Source: Owenia fusiformis
Lineage: Eukaryota > Annelida > Polychaeta > Sabellida > Oweniidae
DNA: 64,000 nucleotides
Reading direction: 5' to 3'
Assembly: GCA_903813345.2 (NCBI GenBank)
Contig: CAIIXF020000008.1
Location: 32,698,867 to 32,762,866, forward strand
Below, piece after piece: positions 1-12,400 of the stretch. The position numbers were made by a program, and so were the translations under genes. Numbering within the stretch: the first letter of the stretch is position 1; every line of letters begins with the position of its first letter. The notes under the pieces are model-generated. The model was not told the origin of the DNA and did not search any database. It saw nothing but the letters and a program-made list of their open reading frames with translations.

Positions 1-18
1 GAGTCACTCAGTGAAATT

Positions 19-165
19 CAGTAAAACCTGTATTATACAAACACCTTTCTAATCTGAACACCTATCAATATGAACACTTAACGTCGTCCAAATTGTTTGA
101 TCTCCCATACTCATTATGAAACCTTAAAATGTGAACACCTGCTAATCCAAACACAGGTTTTACTG
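19..165. mobile_element. Short inverted-repeat element (MITE-like)
   Basis: The ends are a perfect inverted repeat: CAGTAAAACCTG at 19-30 and CAGGTTTTACTG at 154-165. The interior holds spaced AACACC and GAACAC motifs. No coding capacity was seen, so it looks like a non-autonomous DNA element. A longer diverged relative with the same end and interior motifs lies at about 14285-14610. The superfamily is not determined. Confidence 0.55.
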
Positions 166-304
166 TATTTAATAAATATAAGGATATAATAGAGTCCCAC
201 AACACATAACAAAACATGTCTTGTCTTGCATTAACACTGATGAACAAATGATTTGAAGCTAAAACATTTGAGTATCAAGTAATTCAAAATACATGTACTC
301 TCAC

Positions 305-3300
305 CTGTTTGAAGTGTGACATCATCGCAAGCCCGACGTGCTAACTGTGCTGACTCAAAATTAAGTCTGTACACCTACAATCAGAATTGAAATTATAGAA
401 ATCAATAATTCAAAAATGAAATACATCTTGTATTTAAATTAAACTATTTTATACAGTGTCACAATTCTTCTGTGACACTCTACTTCCAAAAATTTAATTA
501 GAATATATAACAAAACAAGAAATTAGATAGACATCAAAAAATTTATGATTAACCCTTGTATAACAATGGACAGAAACCTGTAAACATTATTTATCAAATT
601 AAGTTTTAACTACTGATATGTACTGATTTATTGAAATCATTCATAATGTGACATGTACTGATATATTGAAACCATTCATAATGTGACATGTACTTATATT
701 GAAATCATTCATGATGTGACATGTACTGATATATTGAAATCATTCATAATGTGACATGTACTGATATATTGAAATCATTCATAATGTGACATTTACTGAT
801 ATATTGAAACCATTCATAATGTGACATTACCATATGTTGGAGTGCATAGTCAGCCTGAGCAATACTGGTCCCGCTAAATGTATTGGTTTCTACAAAATCC
901 GCACCAGCAAGCAGATAATCCTGAAAAAAAAGAAGTTAAATTGACCTACAAGTTCATTTCAATCCATAAACTCATTTCAATATAATATGATATCAGATCA
1001 CTATTTTAAGTCCCATTCACCATTTGGATCCATAAGCTCACAAATAATGGTATAATTTGTGGAAAATTTTCCTCAATCTTAGGAGGAAGTAGACTAAAGG
1101 GGATGTTAAACATATTTTAACTTTGAGTGGCCTCATTGATGTAAGTTAATCAATGTAAGCTTGACACAAAAATAGGTTACAAGTTCATGATAACCTCAAT
1201 TATTTGATTTTAATAGGAGTCTAATCACTAGACATCCTTGGGCATTATCTAGAACTACCCTTTGAATTTGTTTGCACTTAACTTCTAAAAGATAGCTTCG
1301 TCTCATCTTCACTCTTTAAGTTTAAGAGAAAACTCTGAACTCGTTGTGCCAATCAGAGCAAGGACGATTTTCTATATATGGGGGGTCATTTCCTCTGACA
1401 TTATCATTGAATCATTACTGAAATGGGGTTTGAATTGATAAATGGCCCGATGTATGATGACAACAGACATTGAGAGCGGGTCTGTCAATTGTTGAAATGT
1501 AAAATTATCTCACCTATTCAGAGGCTAGTTTTTAGAACTAAACTCTGCATTCAGGGTAGGCATTGTCTAGTATAGGATTTTACCTTAATTAATGATAAAT
1601 GTATCATTTAGAGGACAGACCATGTTAATAGTTCCTTAATAAGGTGCCGTATCAAGTAGATGTTTTTGCACTCACCTGATCGATTTGGTTTATTTTACAG
1701 ATGGTGAAATCCTGTTTTTCATTAAATTGAGCAAAAACAAATGTTTTGCATGAAGGTATAATAATGTTCATTGCAATTTAAAAATGTCTGAAATGATTCT
1801 AAAATCACTATTCTGATATTGCCAATCTTGTGTGTTCCACTTATAGAGATGTTTCAGTTGACAGGTTTTACTTTATTGCCTTATTTCAATCAATTGAGTC
1901 CCGATTCCCCCTCCCTCTCAGTCACTGAACCCCCCTCCCATGTCGGATTGATAATTGGGGAGGAACATAATTTGAAATAAACTTTAAACTTACCTTGTGA
2001 ATTCTATATATAGTCTCAGGCATTGTAATGCTAAGTAGATCATTATTTCCTTTGAGAGATTTTTCATGGTCATGGAATTCTTGACCTCGGAATGCCAGCT
2101 CATCTAAACGTTCATTTTGGATCATGGTCCCCATCCCACCATCGAAGATCATGATTCTCTCCTTCATGGTCGCTTTAAGCACCTCCATGACATCTGTAAA
2201 TCAGTTTATATCAATTATCATTTGAAAATCACATATTTTGAAATTAAAACTTTAAAAATAGAAGTAACCAAAGCAATAATTAAAAGTTATGCAATATTTT
2301 CATTGAAGAAGTATCATGGTCGCCATCCTAATCAGGGTTTCATTAGCAGCAGGTAACAGGCAATTTTCACTGGTTGATTTCACAAAATCACCTGGTGTTT
2401 TAAGGACTTTTCACCTTTTCGATCAACTTTTCCATGTTTAATTTGCGATTTCCATTAATTTTGCCTGTTGTTTTCATTTATTTAGCCTGTTATGGGAAAT
2501 TCTGATGAAATCCATGCTCATATATACAATCAACAATCAGGATATTTTCCTTCATTGCCTTAAATATGGGCATTTGATGATAAAAAATCTAAATTTTCAA
2601 ATACCATTTTCTTTTTCTAAGCACCTATAAAAAAATACATGAAATACTTTAACAATACTTGAAATTAAGCCAAATTATTAAAGTAGCATCAAATTAAGTG
2701 TATGTACAGTAATAGGAAGCCATAGTTATACAACAGAGCAATGTTTTAACTGCAACTAATGTTTATCTGTATACTATGGCTTCTCAGCTCTTCTCGTGTC
2801 CATTTTGACCTCCTGATAAGATTAGCATAGGGAGGGGGTGATTGTTTATTGAATACATTTGGAATCTGTTAAAACAATATTTTGACAGGAAGGTATGACA
2901 AAAAATTGACATTACAAAGTTAAAAACAGTCCCCCCCCCCCCCCCCATTGATATGTGGTATTTATTTGTGTTTCTTTTATCCAGTGGAACATGATTATAT
3001 CAATGATGTCTATGTATAGATTAGAATGGGGTAATTTTAATATGCCGATCAATATACCTGATCAAGCTATTACAGTACTACCCCCATAAATGTGGGGTTA
3101 TTTTGAGGTTTTTGATATTTAGGACATTTGTTTCTCTCATTATGATGAAAAATGTAGTCTCCTGCATCAAGCACATATTTTTTACTTTTTCAAAATACTC
3201 TTGTCTGATTCTGTGTTCCTTTACAATGCCTGATTGGGTAGTCTTGAAGCGACGAGCGCCATATCAGCTGTCTTGCCTGTTCGAGGCACATCAAGCATAA

Positions 3301-3700
3301 CTTGTCATCCATTCAGGGGTGACGGACAATAATGGCGTAAACATGAAGCCTGAAAGGCCTCAAATTTCAAATCTGATATAGACTAGATCTAATGTGTGGT
3401 TCATCTTACTATAACTTGACAAGTCTAATGTATTGTCTACAGTACATGCACAAAATATATTCCACAACAAACAAGCATGGCTAAATTGCTGAATTTCAGA
3501 GTAAACAAGTATATAAACAAAACACATATATAGGATTCCCCTTTGGGATATCCCCATGCACCACTTACGTGAACAGGGTTCATAAGGTCAAGGTTTCATA
3601 AAAACTAATTTTTTGAACCAGTCAAAAACTTGCAAACTCTATTTTTGTAATTACCTCCACTTCCCTTTGCGATTGTCCCTTCAGAACTTGTAGGAGACAT
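305..3700 (-). CDS. MTR: Methionine synthase (5-methyltetrahydrofolate-homocysteine methyltransferase), N-terminal exons, partial
   Basis: This is the 5' part of cobalamin-dependent methionine synthase, the cytosolic enzyme that transfers a methyl group from 5-methyl-tetrahydrofolate to homocysteine. Coding exons, read right to left, are 3700-3655, 2193-1994, 920-831 and 374-305. All have GT-AG borders, and phases join cleanly (46+200+90+70 bp, 135 codons). The protein begins MSPTSSEG. Exon 2 carries the homocysteine-domain signature DGGMGTMIQ and then FRGQEF and KGNND. Exon 3 has [20 protein letters not shown], and exon 4 ends in DVTLQT. These match the start of the Hcy-binding domain of animal MTR. 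The rest of the gene lies left of base 1. The start ATG at 3700-3698 matches the position of the vertebrate start (MSP...). The gene is divergent from STX5, with 2.7 kb between start codons. The product call is near certain; the exact 5' end is inferred. Confidence 0.93.
619..826. repeat. 35-bp tandem repeat next to an MTR splice donor
   Basis: Six copies of a roughly 35-bp unit (core TTGAAATCATTCATAATGTG) lie head to tail. Variation between copies is mostly single substitutions, and one copy is 2 bp shorter. The array stops five bases from the last base of MTR exon 3 (831), so it lies in intron 3 directly against the splice donor. Confidence 0.9.
2333..2513 (-). mobile_element. GGGGTTTCA-ended repeat, copy 1
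   Basis: This copy lies in MTR intron 1 in inverted orientation relative to the copies at 5954-6119 and 6161-6320. Shared words include AACAGGCTAAATAAATGAAA and CAAAATTAATGGAAAT (reverse complement here). The ends resemble CAGGGGTTTCA...TGAAACCCCTG. It is non-coding and MITE-like. Copy 1 is more diverged than the other two. Confidence 0.7.
2931..2946. repeat. Homopolymer C run (16 C)
   Basis: Sixteen consecutive C residues lie in MTR intron 1. Similar runs occur at 27938-27950 (13 C) and 31143-31157 (15 G). They are prone to length error in sequencing. Confidence 0.95.
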
Positions 3701-3851
3701 CTTCAGATATTTATAGTCCGTTTATGTACAAAAATCAATACAAAACATGCCAATTTACGGTGATATTCCAATGTCTATCCGGAGTTTGTGAAACCACTGT
3801 TCACTCATCAAAAGATTCATCGAATAGGAAGTTGAGTAGGATCTACTCGAA

Positions 3852-3870
3852 GCGCATGCGCGTGACGTCA
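3852..3870 (-). promoter_or_regulatory. Probable MTR promoter: NRF1-like palindrome plus CRE
   Basis: GCGCATGCGC at 3852-3861 matches the core of the NRF1 consensus. It is followed at once by a full CRE palindrome, TGACGTCA, at 3863-3870. Both sit about 150-170 bp upstream of the MTR start codon in a locally CpG-rich spot. NRF1 and CREB/ATF sites are typical of TATA-less housekeeping promoters. The transcription start is not mapped, so this is inferred from motif and position. Confidence 0.6.
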
Positions 3871-4732
3871 TTGATTCGTGTCACTTTAAAATAACAAAAT
3901 CTGTCAAATATTTTCTCTATTTCTTGCTTTATTATCAAGTTTGTGATATTATACGAGGATACATTGTTTTGAACAGCATCCAGAGAACGAGAATCAGAAA
4001 AAGGAGTGCGGTGAGTTCAGTAAATCTCGAGATATTGGTTTTCAAAGTCTGGAAATATTTTTTGTTTTTGCCAAAATTTTGTGGAATTTTTGACACAAAT
4101 CTGAAATTTGGATCCAACCAGCTCGGGCTAACCAGATTCACAGAGTTTGTTGTTGTTTATATTTTCTCATTGAGATTCACCCCATGATCTTACTCATAGC
4201 CTCAGTGTATCATTTGAATTTACACAAATCAATGTGTAATAGGAGGTCTATCTGAGTCTAGGGCCTAAGAATCGTGTTGTTCCGACTGGACGCATCGTCA
4301 AGCTGAAATATCAATTTGATGCCAAACTGTTGTGAAGTCAGCATTCACACTATAATGAATAACTTATCTTCTATTATCATGCGTTGTGTAATTTCCCATG
4401 GTGATTTTATAAATTTGAAGCTCCAATCAGAACAGTTTTTTCCAACTTTGATCATAAAAAATAAGAATATGATTTGTTACTCAACCATGTATCTAGCTAC
4501 CGGTATTTAGTATGTCAGATTACGCCCTGGGTTACATTGTAAAACTTAGTCAAACAAAACATAGACGATAATAACTTCGCGTTTTAGATTTTGACAGCTC
4601 TTTTTTTTTATCTTCTGTCACTCAGTCGAACAAAGTAAAGACAAAGTGTGCAGATATGATAGCTCTTGTTGGCATTTGGTTCAACCATATGTCAGTCATG
4701 TGTGTTGCTACTGTGTGATCATGTGATTTATA

Positions 4733-5357
4733 CAGGGTGGGCCAAAAAAACGCTACTTTTTTTTCAAAATGTTATAACTTTTTTAATTTTTGATACAAAA
4801 TCATAATTCACATACCAAATGAAACTTGAGGTTGTTATCTAGCCATTGATCATGAATTATACACTTTTACTTGAATAAAATATGTCACCAGCGTCTCACT
4901 TAAACATGTGGTGTGCCATGAGAAATAAGCATAATTTGCATAACTTTCCTAAACTGATACGCCCTGATGACCGCAAGCTAATAGCCTTTATTCAAACCCA
5001 AGTGAGTATAGGGCATGGGGAGGTCTCCAGGAGATGGTATGAAGGCACCCAATCTAAAAAATTGCTTAACTAAAGCTGGCAATTAAGACACATTGAAAAA
5101 AATATAGCTAACATTTCATTGATACTGCTATATCAGCAAAGCGACTAAAACTAAAATCTATCATCAAATGGGGTGGCGGACCAATTGAACTCCTCTTTTT
5201 AGATCAAATATAATCCCAGTTGAAGGACTCATTACATTATATTATTACTAAGAACCCTTGGCACTATATAACTGCAAAATTTGGGGTATGTAGGTTGGAA
5301 AATAAAAAAGTTATAGTGTCTTGAAAAAAAAGTGGCGTTTTTTTTTGGCCCACCCTG
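4733..5357 (+). mobile_element. Non-autonomous TIR transposon, CAGGGTGGGCC ends
   Basis: The element has near-perfect inverted ends: CAGGGTGGGCCAAAAAAACG at the left, and its complement at the right ending GGCCCACCCTG. It is flanked by TA (possibly TATA) on both sides, which fits the Tc1/mariner (IS630-like) target preference. It is 625 bp long. The only open frame inside (4882-5073, 63 codons) matches no transposase I know. It sits between the divergent MTR and STX5 genes. Confidence 0.75.
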
Positions 5358-5953
5358 TATATGTGAAGTCAATGTGTCCCTCAACCATGTCTTCAATGAA
5401 AGTTATAAATTTATTAGAAAATGTATATAGAAGAGGACATGATCCAAAGATGGCTCAGTCAAACATTGTGGAAAGGGTAGATGAAGCTGCACTGGCTATT
5501 CAAAATGAACTTTATTCAAGATAACAAGGATACCTATTTATTTAATGATCAACAAAGATCATTTAATATGTTAATTGATTAATTCCAAAGACTTGATGGT
5601 CTCCACCTATCCGTTCAGACAACATATCCAAAATCATGTACATGTAGATATATTTGACAAATTTCAAAGTAGATCGGTTCAGCAAGGTCTCATTTTGTGT
5701 TCATCTTCATTGCAAAAACAGATACTTACATATGTATAAATTATTTAGTAAGGCTTGATTCTTCCACATTCAAAGTCATGGGAGAATTGGAGAACATATT
5801 GTCATTATTGAGATTGAAAACTTACAATTAATGATTATCGAGAAAAAAATGAATACGTTTTTAAAATAGAATTTTAATTTACCATAATTGAACTTTACGT
5901 ACATTGACAGTCTAGTTTGAAATGTTATTGCTGGTATTACTGTATTGTAGCAT

Positions 5954-6119
5954 CAGGGGTTTCACTAGAATTTCTCACAACAGGCTAAATAAATGAAAAC
6001 AACAAGCAAAATTAATGGAAATCATGAATTTAACATGGAAAAGTTCCTAAAATCAACAGGCGATTTTGTGAAAACAACCAATGAAATTTGCCTGTTGCCT
6101 GCTGGTAATGAAACCCCTG
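5954..6119 (+). mobile_element. GGGGTTTCA-ended repeat, copy 2
   Basis: This 166-bp element has ends CAGGGGTTTCACTAG and GGTAATGAAACCCCTG, which form an imperfect inverted repeat. The interior alternates AACAACAGG-type motifs. It is the least truncated of the three copies in the window and lies upstream of STX5. Confidence 0.75.
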
Positions 6120-6160
6120 AGCATACATTTCAAACTGACTAAAAAGTTTTGTCATCCCTT

Positions 6161-6320
6161 GAATTTCTCACAACAGGCTAAATAAATGAAAACAACAGGC
6201 AAAATTAATGGAAATCATAAGTTTAATATGGACAAGTTGAAAAGTCCCTAAAAACAACAGGCAATTTTGAGAAAACAACCTATGAAGATCGCCTGTTGCC
6301 TGTTGGTAATGAAACCCCTG
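6161..6320 (+). mobile_element. GGGGTTTCA-ended repeat, copy 3 (tandem duplicate, left end missing)
   Basis: This copy begins inside the element at GAATTTCTCACAACAGGC and ends GAAACCCCTG. Flanking DNA was copied too: ACTAAAAAGTTTTGTCATC follows both this copy (about 6349) and copy 2 (about 6138). The arrangement is therefore a local tandem duplication of about 200 bp and not a fresh insertion. It ends only about 120 bp before the STX5 start codon, so the STX5 promoter must overlap or directly abut it. Confidence 0.75.
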
Positions 6321-6441
6321 AGCATACATTTCAATTTATTTAGCACTGACTAAAAAGTTTTGTCATCTCTTGAAAGTAATTTTACTTCTGTTTCAGTCTG
6401 TGATATAGGGTTAATGTTACGTGACCTCCCCTTCCGTTTAA

Positions 6442-9400
6442 ATGCAAGCCAGACGAAGACGCACTAACTCAGGATCGGAACAGGAAAACAAAGAGAATTA
6501 TTTACTGCGAACAAACGGACAAGGTGAGTCATCATTGTGTGTTATTTTGAGAGAATAAATTCTGTACTTATCCTTAATTTGGTGCTACTTATTTTAGCAG
6601 ATTTGCTGTTTTGTACACGTGGCGACTACTTGATTTGGCACACATGCAATATTGAAATGTATATACCATACAAATTCACGATTGAAATATGAATCATTGA
6701 ATTTGGTGGCTACTTAGTTTGGCGGACTTCCGCCAAAAAAACGCCAAATTAAAATGTCCAACAAAATAAGTAGAACTACAGTTCTAATTGAATTGCAGTA
6801 GCATAGTTCACCCTTGGTATACGCAGCTAACGAAAATTGACCGGTACGGGTCAAAAGCTGGACCGGTACGGGTTAACGGTTTTATTTGAATTTAAAACAG
6901 CCATAACTTGCTCAATATTGACTTCCTCGTGTCTAATTTGAAATATATGATGCCTCCGATGCTTTTAAGTACCCCAATTTTTTAGATTTTTAAACGGACC
7001 AAAACTCTCTAAATGCGCATTTATGCTCTTTTCTCTCGAGAACGCGTTTGATTTTATAAAAAATGCCAAACTTTGTGACAAAGAATTTCATCCTGCTTGC
7101 AGCGAGAAGACGGACCGGTTCTATTGCCCCGAACCAGTCTGTCTTCTCGCTGCAAGCAGGAGGAAATTCTTTGTCACAAAGTTTGGCATTTTTTATAAAA
7201 TCAAACGCGCGTCATTGAAACTCACAAGATGTAAATAGCATGTCATTTACATCATACCTTGATGGGGAAAAATAGATCTTATATGTTAGAAGTACTAAAT
7301 AAAAGTTATCGTGAAAATGAGACAGTCGTTCTCGAGAGAAAAGAGCATAAATGCGCATTTAGAGAGTTTTGGTCTGTTTAAAAATCTGTAAAAAATTGGG
7401 GTACTTAAAAGCATCGGGAGGCATCATATATTTCAAATTAGACACGAGGAAGTCAATATTGAGCAAGTTATGGCTGTTTTAAATTCAAATAAAACCGTTA
7501 ACCCGTACCGGTCCAGCAATTGACCCGTACCGGTCAATTTTCGTTAGCTGCGTATACCAAGGGTGTAGTTATAGTAACAATTTTGAAGCTATTCACAATT
7601 TTGAAAATTGAAATTGACTTCATCCTTGTTGTGTTTAATGAAAGAAAAAAAATAATTGTTTGAATATTTGTTGCAGGTTATACACAGAAGAGTTTCACTC
7701 CACCACCACCAGGAGCGCCACCTATCCAGAGAGATCGGGAGATGAGTGGTAGGGACAGGACCAATGAGTTCCTCTCCGCCTGCAAGTCCATGCAAGGACG
7801 CATGGTATGTACAAATTAGATTAAAAACAAATGTAAACATGAATCATTTATGTTACATCTGACCAAATACTTGTAGTGGTGACATGTTGTTATAAGTAAA
7901 CATTTTTGTTACATTCATTCTAAATTTAGCATCTGCTCTCTCTTGGTCATTGGCATATTAAAAATTGTTATTTAACTGATATTCAAACCATTGAAGAATG
8001 ATGTACAACGGTTGAAAATTTTAACACTCAAATCACTAATTAGTTATGAAAAAGAGTATTTGCATATATTACAAAATCTAATTTCACATAGAATTGGTGA
8101 AAAATGCTAGTGTTTCACATTTTTCAGAATAATTTTTTTGAAAAGTTGAAATAGCAGACCATTTTTACATGAAATGATTGAATATTATCGATATTCATAA
8201 AAGAGGTTATACTTGTAGGGCAATGGCATGAATGGAGCGGCTAAAAGTCATAGAGAGCCTCTAAGGCAAAGAAGTCAGTTCACCCAGTTGGCAAAGTAAG
8301 TGTATGAATACTAAAATAAATCCACTAAACGCAGCCTTGTGAATTGGGTAAATTCTCAATTCTTGAGATTAGGGACATTAACATGCGAACCGATGCGCTA
8401 CTTTGAGCATGCTTCCAAAGCTTTCCGAAAGGGTACTTGCACATACAAACACCACCAATGATTTTACTCAATTCCTATTTGCCAGGACAGGCAAGTTGAT
8501 ATCGGGGGTTTTCATTCATATGTGAGGAGGCCTTAAAGCTTGTATTTTTAAAAGATATTTTATCTGGGGGTCATTAATAGACTTCGTTGAGTTTCAGAAT
8601 TCTGAAATCGATTGTTGTAATAATGGATGTATACAATGATGTCAGAGTGAGGCAACAATGAACTATAAGAATTCCTAACTTAACATTTCTGTTAGTGTAT
8701 GTTCCTAGAAAAATAGAATTACTTTTCTCTACATTGTGTGAAGAAATAGAAAAATAATGTCAATCCCACCCCTCCCCCAAGTCCACTGCCCTCTCCCCAA
8801 ATGTACTATTTATTTTATTTTTTTTCATTACTTTTTATTTCAGTATAGAGTTATTACATTAAAATTTGATTTGTTGACAATTATACATGTTTATATGAGT
8901 TTTTGAAAAAAGATAAAAAAATTAATTTATTATTTAATTTATTTATTTCTTTACTTGAAAAATACAATGAAAATATAAGAGAAGATTCCTGATTTATTTT
9001 CAAGTAAAATTGTCTATTAGGTATTCTAGAATTTTAAAAGCATACTTATTTAAAATCTTTTTATTATTTCAGACGTATAGGCCAAGACATTGCCAAAACA
9101 TTTGCCAAATTAGAAAAGCTAACATATTGTAAGTAAATAGTAAATACATTACATAGTAAATACACATAGTTTAACACAAATAGCTCATTGGTGAAAATTT
9201 AAGTAGCCTTTTCTTCAATATATCAGAATATTTCATCTGCTTATATGTTTTGTGATTTTAGCATGTCTACAAATTTTTCAAGGTTATATTGCTTAAACAT
9301 GCATATCTGTTTAGGATTTAAATATGACTTTTAAATAGATTTAGAAAATCACAGAGAATTTTTAAAGCATACTGATTCAGTGTTTAAATTTTTTTTATTT

Positions 9401-12400
9401 CAGTGGCTAAGAAAAAGTCTTTATTTGATGATCGACCAGTGGAAATACAAGAACTGACATATATAATAAAACAGGACATAGGCAGCCTTAATAAACAGAT
9501 TGCTCAGTTATCTGAGGTATGTTTTTTTAACTCTATTTATCAAACTTTGCTACATTGTCATTCTCGTGTGCTGATGGGCATGTACCATCTGTCTGGACGA
9601 GTGTGCTGGCAGGCACTTGAAAAGGAGAAATTGTCAACCAATCATAAATTACGAAAATATTCCAAATACGTGTACATGAACTTGAGACAAAACACTTATA
9701 CGTGTCACCATACCATATTTCTTACATAACTTCCCAAATTAACGAAATTTAATGAAAATATATGTACTGTAATGAATTAAATGCCGTATGATTGTGATGT
9801 ATATATGTAGTGTGAAATATTGTAATGAAATATACATATTGTTTAATAAAAGAAACCTTTGTTTTCAGTTTGTCAGGTCTCAGAAGTACAATAGTGGCAA
9901 ACATGTACAAACTCACTCCAATACAGTTGTCTTCGCTCTGCAGGTACAGTATAAAGGATCTATAGGTTTTTAAAACATTCTGTTTTGAGTAACGTTTAAA
10001 AGGTTCATGGATTGAAAAGCACAAAAGGCTACATAATGAAACAGTTTCAGGTTCCTGAACCTACAATCTTGGATAATAAGAAACTTTAAATGTTTGAAAG
10101 AAGTTCTAACTGTTGAAAAATCGACAACGTCGCAAAAGATTCTAAAACATCCCTTAACAGTACAAACAATTCATGCACCTAAATCAACAATAAACATTTC
10201 ATTTATGTGTTTTGCAGTCAAAATTGGCGTCAATGTCCAATGACTTTAAAAGTGTATTAGAACTAAGGACAGAGAATTTAAAACATCAAAAAGCCAGGAG
10301 AGATGAGTTTTCAGAGTCATCTAATGCCCCAGTGACAACTATGCCTCCTACTGCTTTACAGGGATACAGTAAGTTGATATCATAGTCACCCAGGGATTTT
10401 GTCCCAATTTAATGTGGCCCTTGCAATGAAACATAGACACTTTTTTCTCTAAAAGACAATTGTCCTTATTTGACATGATCCTCGCAGGGATACAGGAGGT
10501 ACTTTCTGGCTTCCCAGAGATAATTGTCCCCATACATTATTGTCCTATGAGTATATGGACCTGATTCAGTATAAACAGAGACAGTTACTTTTGTTTGATT
10601 AAAATTGAGTAATTGAGTAAAATCTGCTGATGTTTTTATGTGACTTCCGCAAGTGATGACGTATTCTAATAAGTCACCAACTTTGGATGGTGTTCAGTTC
10701 TCCATTATTGGTATACAGTATTTAACTGTTGGTGTTCAGTAGTGGGCGTCTGTAACAAATGGTAGACATTTTGCATGATAATGCCTTGTTCAAAAATTTT
10801 ATGTTCTTCTAGAGATAATTGTCTTCATTACTTTGTCCCTCTTGAAAAGTTCACTTATTTATCTGCTTTTTCTCTAGATGGTTCCGTACTGCTACAAGAT
10901 GAGGCTCAGAGCAAGGGAGAGATCTCCATAGATATGATGGAAAAAGATAAATATCAACAACAGCTACAGCTTATAGAACAACAGGTAATAGAGACATTGA
11001 TGTTTGAAACGTGTAGATTTGATCTCTAACCAGAATATTTAAACCCGCACCTCTCCCAGAAAGAAATTATTGGTTGGTCCAAGTGATATTTTGAGCATAT
11101 ACAATGATAAACAAATACAAATAGGGCAAATTTTATGTATGAATACTCATGCTAATGTGTCATTATGAGGATTGTTCTTTCAATTGCTTTGATGTTCGCC
11201 AACCATCCATTTTTCGAAGATTTCTAAAAGAATATCACCTGTCACTAATCGCCTAATACCTCTGTGGCAATTGGTAAGCCCTCCTTTAAATCCATGTCCA
11301 GTAAAACTGTATAAGTTGAACACCCTTCTTTCCATGACAACGTTTTCTACTTTGGTGGTCCACTTACGTGTTATATTTTCAAAGCTTATTCCACTTGTTT
11401 CCACAAGTTTTACTATTGATGGATTTAAAGGCTTGACAGCAATATCTATTACAAATCAATATGTGATAATTTTAACTTCTGTTTTCAGGACACATATATC
11501 CAAAGTAGAGCAGAGACCATGCAGAACATAGAGTCTACAATAGTAGAACTTGGTAGTATATTCCAACAGTTAGCACACATGGTACATGAACAAGAGGACA
11601 TGGTTCAGAGGTAAGTCATGGGGATTGGTCCATTTAATAGAAAATGTGAAAATGTGAATTATAAAATGTGGAAATGTGAATGATATTCCCAGTTGTACCT
11701 TGTACCAAGTTGGATATCCATTAACATCCAGTTCAAAATTTGTAAATTGCCTTGCACCTACCTGAATATCCATTTGCACCCAGTTGAAAATTGTAAAATA
11801 ACCATGCGCCTACTTGTATATCCATTTGCACCTTAGAATATTGAAAATTGTCATAATACTCCAGAAATTTAATCTTGAAATTAATACATTTGCACTTCAT
11901 GTGCCACATTGTCTTATATCAAAAATAAATTGATTGCATACAAATAAGTGATTGGTTAAATTCCAATTTTTTTAGAATATTTTTAGTGATGTCCATATTT
12001 CACTTTTTAATAGTATGTATGTCTCCCCCTGCAGCCCAGGTGGCCTCAATTCTACGAGGATATGATCCCGTATAAATCATTCAGAAGTTTAATTTTGGTT
12101 GTTATCAACTATTTTGTGATGAAAGATGCCCCTGCTTCAAAAGCTCCCCTGAATGTAACACATTTTACTCTGTAATGATATTGAGAAACATCGAAATCAC
12201 CCAATGTTGGCATTGTCACTGCAGTATCATTTTCACTTTTCAATCACTATACCTGGTAATTTTACTTGTTTTGACGTAATCAAAGGTCAACTACAACCTT
12301 ACAAGAAACATTGTAGCAATTTTATTAGGAGGAGTTTATGATTGATTTTTTGAGGGTGATCAGCATTTTCCATAAGCTTCAAAATGATATATGGGAAAGT

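Noticed and set aside
7023-7238. 71-codon plus-strand frame in STX5 intron 1
   Set aside because: It runs through the inner palindrome of foldback element 1, and its two halves are reverse complements.
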